A DNA stretch of 64,000 bases. It comes from Scortum barcoo (taxonomy: Eukaryota > Chordata > Actinopteri > Centrarchiformes > Terapontidae). Shown in pieces: positions 12,181 through 21,807 of the stretch. The stretch is from the NCBI GenBank assembly GCA_023238725.1, contig CM041531.1:21435643-21499642 (forward strand), read 5' to 3'. The notes under the pieces were generated by a model. The model saw only the letters and a program-made list of their open reading frames with translations, searched no databases and was not told the origin of the DNA. A program made the position numbers and the translations under genes. Numbering within the stretch: the first letter of the stretch is position 1; each line of letters begins with the position of its first letter.

Positions 12181-14972
12181 AAGATGGCGCCAAGTGAGTG
12201 GCAGCCAGTTACAGTAGCTCTGACTTCTTTCTTTGTTTACTTATTGACTTTTTTATACTTTTAACTTTTTTTTCTTTACTGCTTTTCAGCCTACACTAGT
12301 CGCTCCTGCTCACGTCCACACTTAGATGTGAAGCTGGTGGGACTGGTGTTGTGCTTTTTACTTTTTACTGCGGACTTTTAAACTCCGTGTCAGCCAACAC
12401 ATTCAGCCACGCTCCAGTTGCCTTTACACTCGGGAAGCAGCTGCTGGCACTTAGCCAGGCTAGGCTAACCCCGAGGGCGAGAGACCGGAGATCCCCTGCT
12501 GAACTTCGGAGGAAGGAGAAAGGGGAGCAGAGCCGGAGTTAAGCGCGCCACAAATGGAAACGACGGTACAAACCCTGCCTTCCATCTGTTATCACGGGAA
12601 ACATGAGGTCTCTGCCGGACAAGATGGAAGAGCTAGCGGCACTGATGAGGCTACAACGGGAGTACTACCGGGAGTGCAGCCTGATGCACTTCACAGAGAC
12701 CTGGCTGAACGACCTCACCCCATCACAACCTGGTCCATCTGCGCCCTGTTTACACACCTATGGTGAAGAGACAGCCCCCCAACAAAAGGTGTGTGAAGCA
12801 GTGGTCTGAGGAGGCCAGAGATGCACTGAGGGACTGTTTTGACACCACGGACTGGGAGGTGCTCTGTGGGCCACACGAACAGGACATTGATAGTTTAACG
12901 GACTGCATCACAGATTACATAAACTTCTGTGTAGAAACCGTGCCCACCAAGAGGGTACGGTGTTTCTCAAACAACAAGCCCTGGGTGACTCCTGATCTGA
13001 GAGCCTTGCTGCTGGAGAAAAGGACGGCTTTCCAGTCTGGCGACAGAAATGAACTGAGGAGGGTGCAGAGGGATCTTAAACGGAAGATCAAAGAGTGCAA
13101 GGCCAGCTACAGGAGGAAAATGGAGGACCACCTGCAGCAAAACAACGCGAGGGAGGTTTGGAGAGGGCTCCAAGCTATCTCAGGACAGAGTAAAAATGAG
13201 AGGAGGAACCCTGAGCCTGGAGACAGAGACTAGGGCCAACAAGCTAAATATGTTCTTCAACAGATTTGATACTGGTCAGCTCCAGACTCCTCCGGGACTG
13301 TGCAGACCAGCTCTGTCAGGTGGTCTGCTACATCTTCAACCTGAGCCTGAGTCTGGAAAGAGTTCCTGTCCTGTGGAAGACTTCTTGTGTTGGTTCCAGT
13401 CCCCTAAAACTTCGCGCCCCAAGGAGCCCAACCACTTCAGACCCGTGGCCTTAACGTCTCACCTGATGAAGGCACTGAAAGGGTTTAATCCTCAGGCACC
13501 TCCACCCCCTGGTGAGCCCAAAAACATGGATCCCCTGCAGTTTGCATACCAACCCCAGCATTGGGGTGGATGATGCCATCATCTACCTGCTGCAGAGATC
13601 CCTGTCTCACCTGGAGGATGCTGGAAACACTGTGAGGATTACCTTTTTTTATTTCTCCAGTGCTTTCAACACGATCCCCCCCTCACTGCTCAGGGTGAAG
13701 TTGGAGAGAGCATGGGTCACTAACTACCTCCCTGACAGACCCCACTTTGTGAGGCTGCAGGACTGTGTGTCCGATGTGGTGGTTTGCAGCACTGGGGCCC
13801 CCCAGGGAACAGTCCTCTCACCTTTCCTCTTCACCCTGTACACATCAGACTTCACGTACTCCACGGACAGTTGCCACCTCCAGAAGTTCTCCGATGACAC
13901 TGCCATTGTGGGATGTGTGTCAGAGGGGAACGACTGTGAGTACAGGAAGGTCATCATGGACTTTGTCGACTGGTGTGAGCTGAATCACCTTCAAGTCAAT
14001 GCCAGCAAGACCAAAGGAGATGGTGATTCGACTTCAGCAGGAAACCCTCATCCGAGATTGCACCAGCTGAACATCCAGGGACTTGACATCGAGAGAGTGA
14101 GGACGTACAAGTACCTGGGTGTCCACTTAAATAACAAACTGGACTGGACTGACAACACTGACTCGCTCTACAAGAAGGGTCAGAGTCATCTTGTACATGC
14201 TGAGGAGGCTGGGATCTTTCGGTGTGTGCAGGCCACTGCTGAGGACTTTTTATGAGACTGTGGTGGCGTCTGTGGTCTCCTATGCAGTGGTCTGCTGGGG
14301 AGGGGGATGTTCTGAGCGGGACAAGAAGAGGCTCAACAGACTGATTAAAAGAGCCAGCTCAGTCTGTGGCTGCCCCCTGGACTCCATCGAGGTGATGGGG
14401 GAGAGGAGGGCTCTGGCCAAACTGTCCACCATCATGGACAACAACCTCCCACCCTCTGCATCAGACTGTGGGGGCCTTAAGCAGCTCCTTCAGTAACAGA
14501 CTCAGACACCCAAGGTGTAGGAAGGAGCGCTTCCGCAGGTCCTTCATCCCAAATACCATCAGACTGTTCAATGCTGCTCTATGAATCTTTGTCATTGTAA
14601 CAAACACTCCATCCATACCACAGTAGGACTGATGTTTACTGATGTCCTAGCCATGCACTTTATGGTCTTTTTTCATTCCACTCATTTACTATACTGTTAA
14701 TTCATATCTTCTACATATCCATATTCACCTGTGCAGTAACACCTCACCACTTATCACACCACATCTAACTGGGTGAGGCTGTGTATATAAATACTGTTTC
14801 TTTCTTTTTCTGTTATTATTATTATTATTTACTATTTATTGTACATACTGTTTTTTTGTGTCTTTGTGTGTTTTTTTTGTCTATTATTTAATGTCTCTTT
14901 TACTTTGTTTTGAGCTGCTGTAACAGTGGAATTTCCCCACTGTGGGATCAATAAAAGATCTTACCTTATCTT
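12181..14972 (+). mobile_element. L2/Rex1-type LINE retrotransposon, degenerate
   Basis: It begins at AAGATGGCGCC, a common 5' end for fish LINEs, and ends with GTGGGATCAATAAAAGATCT. ATAACATTC on the left and ATAATTCTC on the right may be a decayed target duplication. An endonuclease remnant opens near 12603 (RSLPDKMEELAAL, then LMHFTETWLNDLTP) and is cut short by a deletion. A linker region runs 12760-13233. The reverse transcriptase runs about 13450-14255, with ITFFYFSSAFNTI, then STGAPQGTVLSPFLFTLYTS, then the catalytic FSDDTAIVG at 13887-13913, an FxDD variant common in this clade. The thumb and C-terminal part continue at 14191-14496 in another frame. Frameshifts at about 13230, 13570 and 14200 make it inactive. 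Confidence 0.88.
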
Positions 14973-15320
14973 ATAATTCTCGAATAGAAAGGTTTATGGC
15001 AGCGTATCCAGACAGAAGCCTCTCTTCAGTGAAAGACAGTGAAAGCCTACCTGGAGTTTGCAAAAAAGTACATAAAGGACTCTCCAACTGTGAGAATCAA
15101 GTTTCTCTGGTCTGATCTGATAGAATCATGAACTGTTCGACCTCAATTCTGAGCATCTTTTCTGGAGGAAACGAGGCACTGCTCATGAACCACAGCCACG
15201 ATAGAGGTGATGAAAACTTGGTCCAGATCACTCAGGGCTTTAGACTGAGCTGAAGGCTGAAGGCTCACCCTGACCTAACAGAACAATGACCTTAAGCACA
15301 TAGCACAGTCGATGCACTGC

Positions 15321-16715
15321 GACCTTCACTTAGGTTATTCCATTATGCAATTGAAAAACTGTTTTGTTTATACTTCAGTTTTGTGTTCATATCTAAAATT
15401 ATATGCAGAATTATATGCAGATTTGGTATAAAGTGAGCCACATTCTCCATCTCTCTCTCAAACACACCTTCTGTGCAGAAGTCCAGGACTACACAGCCAT
15501 TTTCAACATAAAATGGACTCACACATACATGTGTCAAAACATGTATTTTATTCATTTATCTTAAAAAATTAAAATAAAGTGCTTTTTATGTACAATATAA
15601 TAAAAACAACAGTCACAATCTCAATGATACAAAAAATACAGTTCACAATGTTATTTGTACACAACAAATAAAAAAAAAAAACAAAATCATGCAGGCAAGA
15701 CCACATTTGTCTATATAGTTATTAAGTCAACTAAAGCTTATGGTGTTCAGTATGCTGAGGCAAAGCTGTTGCTGTGTCTCGTGGCTGAGCCGATACGAAG
15801 GATTTGGAGCTGTGCTTGCATCTTACCGCAGCACTACGCTGTCCAGCACAAATTATTAATTACTTCTATTGTGCAGTTTCTTTGTAGTATGACCGTTCAA
15901 ACAAAGTCCTACAAACATGTTGCAATGGATTGCCTACTTTAGCCGTTTTAGGAAAATAGACTGCTGTAGATGCTCTATAAACTGTGATATAGTTGGCTAC
16001 ATTCATGTCCAGTACAGTATGTTGCATTACCGAGGAGCCACTCAAAATGAAGCATCAATCACTATGGTATTATCTGCTTTTTAGTGAAAAGCATGCCGTT
16101 AATAAATATGCATTTACGACACAGTATTTACTTTTTATTAAGGTCAAATGGTATAGTAGCTTCAGCTCTTCTATATGAGATTAGGAAGTATTATTCTTTA
16201 AATATTGACCTGTTCGGAGAGATGTTTCCTATGTGAACGGTATCACTTTTGACACAAGCAAAGACAGCAGAATGGTACAAGATTTTGAGCAGCTCCCAGT
16301 CCTGTTGTTTGCAGGTAAAGTTAATGGTGGCTTGGGTGAATCTGTAAATCTACTGTTGACCCGTGTTGTTTTGTGGAGTTAAGTGTGCCCTCGGAGGGGC
16401 TACAATCACGCCATCCACCACGTCTCTGTTGGTGAGGTCACTGCTGGGGTGGTGTACGATGTGGCACATGGCTAAAGGCAGAACAGCTTGACATCTAAAA
16501 GGCATTTTGAATATATGTGGTGAGGTTGTCCACCAAGCATCTCAAAGCAGAGTGTTCAGCAACCACAGAGATTTTTTGTAGTTTAGAAAATCAGGCTTAG
16601 CTGTGGTGACAAACAATGCTCTTGACTTTTAGAGAGCAATTTACTCCTTTTATACATCTGGCGGCAAATGTTATACTCTGGTTTATTTGGCCTCAGCATG
16701 CCAGTAAGCAAACCA
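15321..16715. other. Intergenic AT-rich stretch
   Basis: Very AT-rich, with several AATAAA-like strings on both strands. No coding exon or repeat boundary is recognisable. The open frame at 15655-15942 has no recognisable content. Confidence 0.5.
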
Positions 16716-16717
16716 GA

Positions 16718-17236
16718 TTAAAGGAATAGGATAGACCCTTTGTGAAATGCATCACACTTCGTTTTCATGCCAAGAATTAGATGAGGAGACTCCTACTACA
16801 GCCAGCAGCCGGCTAGCCTAGCTTAGCATACTATGAGAAACGGGCCTAGCAGCTAGCCTGCTAACATATTCTGCCTGTTAGCATCTCTAAAGCTCACTAA
16901 TAAAAATGTATCTTTATGTTTCACTGCATACAAAAACCAAAGTGTAAAAATGTTTATTTTTCATGGTCATGTGCCGTACTATTTCTTGGCTGGGCGAAGT
17001 GACTTCCTGGAGTCTCAGTGGTTTTCCCAGCAACCTCAATGTGACGACAAGAAAGGGTGTTACCGCGCAGGTTTGGTTAGCTTTTGGACAGAGTCAAGCT
17101 AACTTTTCCCCTCGATTAACCAGTCTTTACGCTTAGCTAGGCTAACCGGCTGCTAGTTAGCTTTGTAGCTTCAAATTTAGCGTGCAGGCGTGAGAGTGGT
17201 ATTAATCTTCTCATCTAATTCTCCGCAAGAAAGTGA
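16718..17236. repeat. Fold-back dispersed repeat, copy 1 (fullest)
   Basis: It opens with TAAAGGAATAGGATAGACCC and contains GCTAGCCTAGCTTAGCATAC, CATCTCTAAAGCTCACTAAT, CTATTTCTTGGCTGGGC and, near the end, GAGAGTGGTATTAATCTTCT. This combination is a widespread fish interspersed repeat. The outer halves are partly complementary, so the transcript would fold back. Three shorter relatives are at 27470-27856, 46845-47062 and 53135-53290. Confidence 0.75.
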
Positions 17237-17239
17237 AAA

Positions 17240-18848
17240 AGCTCTTTTGCTGCTATATCAAACTACCCCTTTTATTCCGCCGTGGCCTGAACATAAAAAC
17301 AGATGCCTCTCCTGCTTCGACATGCTTGATAAAAACCAGCCTGGTAAGAAATGTGCAGTATTCTGTGCAAGAGTTGAAATGTGTGCTGAAGTAGGCAGTA
17401 AAGCACTATGAAAACAAAATATCAGCAGTGTTCACTCTCTAGGTTCAAGACTATCTCTACAACACATCTTGCACAAGGTCCCTTAAAAACACACAATATT
17501 GAGCACAGATACTGTATATACACAACAAAAACTGAAGAAAAAAAACAGAAAAAAGGAAACACTGACCACTGTTGCGCAGTATGCTGTGCAATTACTTTGT
17601 CAGCTCATAGCAGTTACATAGCATTTTGTCATCTGCTCAGTGTTCGAAATAGCAAAAATGTTTATTCTGTATGATACTGGAATATATACTGTAGGCTTAC
17701 TTGATCAATACAGTGAGTTGGTGATGTATTCTAAGACATGTGGTGCCATATCGTCCCTATGGCCATGTAAATGTTTCTCATTCAGATTTACACAACGCTA
17801 TCGGCTTCCTACGTCTTTGGAAAATTCTGCTTGTTAAGTCTCAAAAGGTCTACGTAATGTGGGTGCAAGTGTGTGCGTGATGGCTGCACTGGTCCCTGTA
17901 ATAACGGATTCCTAAAAAAAAAAAAAAATAAATTTTCCTTAGCAGCCACACCATCTGTCTCTCAGTAGTTGCATTTCTTAGAAATCGCCCCAATTTTACT
18001 GACATGTGCAAACCTGTGAGTATACAAGACCCTGATTACTTGTGCTTTCACATTAACGTCGCCTTGACATCTGACTGAGTGTGGTGAATGCCATGTATGT
18101 AAGAAATGTAACCTGGTGGAGGTGGTTATATATTGAGCTAATAGGGAGCTCTGTGCAGCTACGTCACTACATAGTGCAGCTGCAGTCTGGACAAAAAGAC
18201 CACTAAATATTATCTCTCCTCTACAGTGACAGATATTATTAGTCGTTCTGTGACTTTTTTTTTTTTTTTTTTTTTTAGTGGGCTTATTAGCGCTTAAACT
18301 AACCAAAAAATGTGTATTGTAAGCGATCATCAAGCTCAATAGCCTCTTGTACCTGTATGTTTCAGTGTATGCTAAGAAGGCAGATAATTCTTTTAAGGGT
18401 AGCTGAAGGAAAACTGGAATATTTTCTCACAACCACAAGTTTCCCCATGTAACAATCTCCATGCCATATCCTTTGGCCCTGGTTTAGATTTTACACAAAA
18501 GTCAATTATTTTGCCCAATACAGTCTGAACAGTTCGTTACGGGCTAACAGTCTTAGAGAAAATTTCTTGCACTTCACATTTGTTTATTATTAGTGCCATT
18601 TTACTTTTTTGTGAAACCCAACCCTGGTTCCATCACCATGTGCTTCTTCGACAGTGATCAATGCGAACATAAAACGTGGGAGTGGTCATGACATAATGGC
18701 ACTATTGCATTTAGAGAAGACAATTAAGTTATTGTAGATCTTTTGGCACAGTGCACATGATGGTTTCGGTGCCGCCCTGAACATGGTAGAGGTGTGGACG
18801 TCGCCTTTTTTGTCTTGGCTCTCTTGTGTTTGTGATGTCTGGTTGTCT
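17240..18848. other. Intergenic stretch with a poly(T) tract
   Basis: No gene recognised. A run of 22 T lies at 18255-18276. It could be the reversed A-tail of an old retroposon, but no source sequence is recognisable beside it. Confidence 0.5.
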
Positions 18849-18849
18849 C

Positions 18850-20042
18850 TGCGCTGGTCGGCCAAGGAAAAGTCCACATTTTGACCTGCTCGACTCCTGC
18901 ATTCAAAGTTCCGCGGATCCTCGTAAGTAAGTTTCATTTTTTATTTTTAAGATGTTTTGCCTTACTGACAATGAATTATGCATTTTTTTTAGCTGTTTTA
19001 CGAGCTAATATTACAAATTCCTCACATCAGTATACATTTGTAATGCCAGAAACACTGGGCTTGCTTGGGTAACGTTAGCTGACCATTTACAGATTTATTA
19101 TTAACACATGAAAGTTTACCTGACACAGAACAGAGCCATAATACATATAATAACAAAACACCAGGGCTTTGCTTGGGCTTATGGGGCGCATGGTTGCATT
19201 AATGGAGGGTCAAGCAAACCAATCAAACAAAAGACTTTAAAAATTTCTTTTTATTTAACATTGTACAGTACTTTTAAATTTTTTTTAACTTTTTGTATTT
19301 ATGTATCAAAATAAACACTTTGTAAACAGAAATGTCTGATTCAGTATGCTTAATGAACAGAAAAACAACACACAAAAACACATTCACCCATCCCCCCTGT
19401 TAAAATAGTAAAATAATGCAGCTCTAATGTCAGTCCTTTCTGGATTACAATGCTCAGGTAATGCCCGCATAGGAGGCTTTTGTCCCACCAGTCCCACCCG
19501 TGGTGAGATCGTGTGTAAGCCCAAACAACAGGTGACCTCCGCCTTGCCACCAGCCGCAGGATTACCTGTAAAGGTAGAAATTGGTGTGTCAGTTGTTTAT
19601 TAAATTTGTTTAATTGCAATGTGACCGATGTTTAGTCAATGCTAAGTAGCAAGTTAGCGTGTTAGCTTACAGAAAATGCTAACAATAACACCTTACGTTC
19701 AGAATCAAAATGTGTTAGATAATTACCTTTCTTCTTGAATGTAGTCACCGCATATAGCAATCACGCCGAGCAGCAACAACGCATCGGAACAGTCTTGTTT
19801 GGATGCCAATGTAGATTTTCAAAGCCAGGAACAACACCTGAAGAGGTACAGCACCCACCATTGTTGTTGTCTTCTGCCCGAAGTTGGCACTAGTGTTGCT
19901 GGGAAACCGAAGACGTACAGAGTGATGTAATGACGTGGCTCTCTAACCCGTAAAGCTGGTGGGAACGCAAACGAGTTCTTGGAAGGTTTGCAAGTTGAAC
20001 CAATTGTGAACCGGCACCGTTCACCTCAGTGGAAAAAGGGTA
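18850..20042 (-). mobile_element. PIF/Harbinger-like element, left copy, transposase-side half
   Basis: The right end is AGTGGAAAAAGGGTA at 20042, matching the terminal sequence of the copy at 25539. About 270 bp here (about 18860-19150) are a near-identical inverted copy of about 24880-25215. On the minus strand an ATG near 19862 opens MVGAVPLQVLFLAL, and after a possible intron the frame at 19350-19570 reads VILRLVARRRSPVVWAY and RSHHGWDWWDKSLL. This resembles the arginine-rich N-terminus of Harbinger (HARBI1-like) transposases. No catalytic DDE region is present. The left end is not recognisable, so the copy is truncated there. Confidence 0.6.
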
Positions 20043-21559
20043 TGAGTATATTGTACAAATGTAGAGCTCACATACTGATTTACAATTCCCTTTTAGGGGG
20101 ACAAGTGTAACAATAAATTAGCCTGAAGAGTTTGGAAATCCACCATAGCTTTAGGTGGAAGATTTGTGCCACTGTAGATTTCTTTGACCTGTGTGTAGTC
20201 CTGCAGGAAGGTTCTGTACGTTTATTTATTTTGTATCATTATTGCCATCATTTGCTCTACGACACAGTTCCTAATGTGTCTGAAATTGCAAACGAGTTTA
20301 AAATTTACAGATCTGCATTCATTTTAGTAAAGCTCTGTGCAGTTCAAATGTGTATTAGTTACTGTAGAGTGAAGGAAAGCCTCAATGTCCTTGAGGAGCA
20401 ATTTGGTTTGCAAACAGCAATTACTAATAGTCAATATAATATACAACAATGAATAAAAATGGCAATCCATACGATCCGTATTATTACTGTGTCTCAGTTT
20501 GCGTACCTCTGCACTTACATTTTCTGATGCTTAAGTGAATTCACACTGATAAGTATGGCAAAATGCGGTGCACTTCAGGTATGCAGACAGTGTCCTCACA
20601 ATAGTCCATTGATGGAAAGACAGAATACTAACATCCTTAAACCAGCAGGGGCCTATAATACCTGCATGAAAGGGCCTTCTTGGTGACAATGCTCTGCCTG
20701 GCTCCAAGTCACCATTAAGTTGTTGGAGAGACAGTTCACAGAAACTGACAAATTCTTCTACCACTGGGCCATGACTCTGGTCCTCAGTCTGCAAAAGGCT
20801 GACCATTACATTACTGAACACTATCCCTTCTGCTGTTCAAAAGGAGACTGAAAGATATGCAACATGTAAAATTGACGTAGTTTTGCACAGCTTTTCAGTT
20901 GCAGTCAAAGACCAGGACTTTCCTCCCCTTTATAAAGCTGAAGTAGCATCAGTCCATATCTTACAGCCCTCTACTTTGTCTCTGAACTCAGAAACTTCAT
21001 GATTAAAATCGTGTGCATCAAACTTGAGATAAAGGGAGTGAAAGAAGTGATTATAATCTGTGGAAAAAATGCAATAAAAGAGGAATATCTGTGGGTGCTG
21101 AGTACTTTATTGTGATATTGATAATAAGATGCAATCTGCAAGACTCACCATGTGCTCCACGTCTTCCTTGCTGCTGAATGTTACCTTTACTTTTTAGCAC
21201 TCCATTATTGTTGGTGCAGCCCAGATCCTGGCACCTGTAACATTACCTATCTACCTTTGTTGTTCATGTTTCTGGAGCAGCAGAGCAATATTATTTCATC
21301 CAGTATTCTTGCTGCTGAACATTGTCTGGTCAAGGCATTTCACCACACATACATAATGATGAGATGGTGATAATACGTGTTCTTTTACTGAACTATTAAA
21401 ATGTAGGACATTTACTTGTAATGGGTCTTTTCAGAGTTTTATTGACACTAAAGTAAAAGATCTGAGTACTTTTTCCACCACATCTACAAAGTATTTTATA
21501 CTGTTGACTTCTTTCAGTTTATGAATTACAAAATGTAAACAGAGGCTTCCTATCAATCT
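20043..21559. other. Intergenic stretch upstream of the intronless gene
   Basis: No gene that I can support. The minus-strand open frame at 20531-20821 (96 codons) has a protein-like composition but no recognisable domain. A strong-looking donor, CATGGTGAGT, reads on the minus strand at about 21145-21154 without a partner exon. Confidence 0.45.
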
Positions 21560-21807
21560 CCCTAGCAACGGTTGCTAAGCTGTTGCTATTGTTTGAAGCA
21601 AAGTATAAGCTCCTTTGATCTGTTCACACTGATTTGCACATTTGATCTGTGACATCAGAGAGGGAAAACTTAGTGACATCACAATTAATCTATAAATAAG
21701 AGTGAAGGTGACCCTCTTCCACTAGTGTTCAACTTACACGATGCTACACGTCAAGGACAATCAATCATAAGACAAAGACTATCATTGAAAGAAAAGAATC
21801 ATCACAG
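21560..21807 (+). promoter_or_regulatory. Promoter of the intronless 646-codon gene
   Basis: TATAAATA lies at 21691-21698, about 117 bp upstream of the ATG, which would place the start site near 21722. Further upstream are two copies of TGACATCA (21650-21657 and 21674-21681), one base from a CRE/ATF site, spaced 24 bp apart. CCCTAGCAACGGTTGCTAAG at 21560-21579 contains two opposed GCAAC/GTTGC half-sites; CCTAGCAAC is the half-site of RFX X-boxes. The motifs are seen; their use and any tissue specificity are inferred. An alternative is that the ORF start lies in a downstream exon of a longer transcript, but no acceptor is needed. Confidence 0.55.

Larger units (their letters stand above)
10952..15320 (+). 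mobile_element. Degenerate Tc1-like element split by two later insertions
   Basis: Three separate plus-strand pieces look like one old Tc1 element. Piece one (about 10952-11144) matches a Tc1 terminal region, from GAAAGTATTCACACCTGCC to ATTCAGACAATTTGGTATGA. Piece two (about 11940-12172) holds the 5' leader (GGAAGGGCACACACCTGTC) and the start of the helix-turn-helix coding region, up to AGCACAGTGGCCTCCAT. Piece three (14973 to about 15310) resumes with ATTCTCGAATAG and runs through GACTCTCCAACTGTGAGAAT to AACAATGACCTTAAGCACA, near the second catalytic aspartate, where it is cut off. Between the pieces sit an opposite-strand Tc1 copy and a LINE. The piece order is read from the sequence; nesting is inferred. 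Confidence 0.7.

Noticed and set aside
12603..14496. LINE open frames considered as a host gene
   Set aside because: Reverse transcriptase motifs (FSDDTAIVG, GAPQGTVLSPF), frameshifts and the LINE 3' tail show a dead retrotransposon.
18255..18276. Poly(T) run considered as the tail of a processed pseudogene
   Set aside because: No exon-like or gene-like sequence was recognised on either side.
20531..20821. 96-codon minus-strand frame with protein-like composition
   Set aside because: No recognisable domain, no convincing splice partner and no poly(A) arrangement. A decayed element fragment is possible, but I cannot support it.
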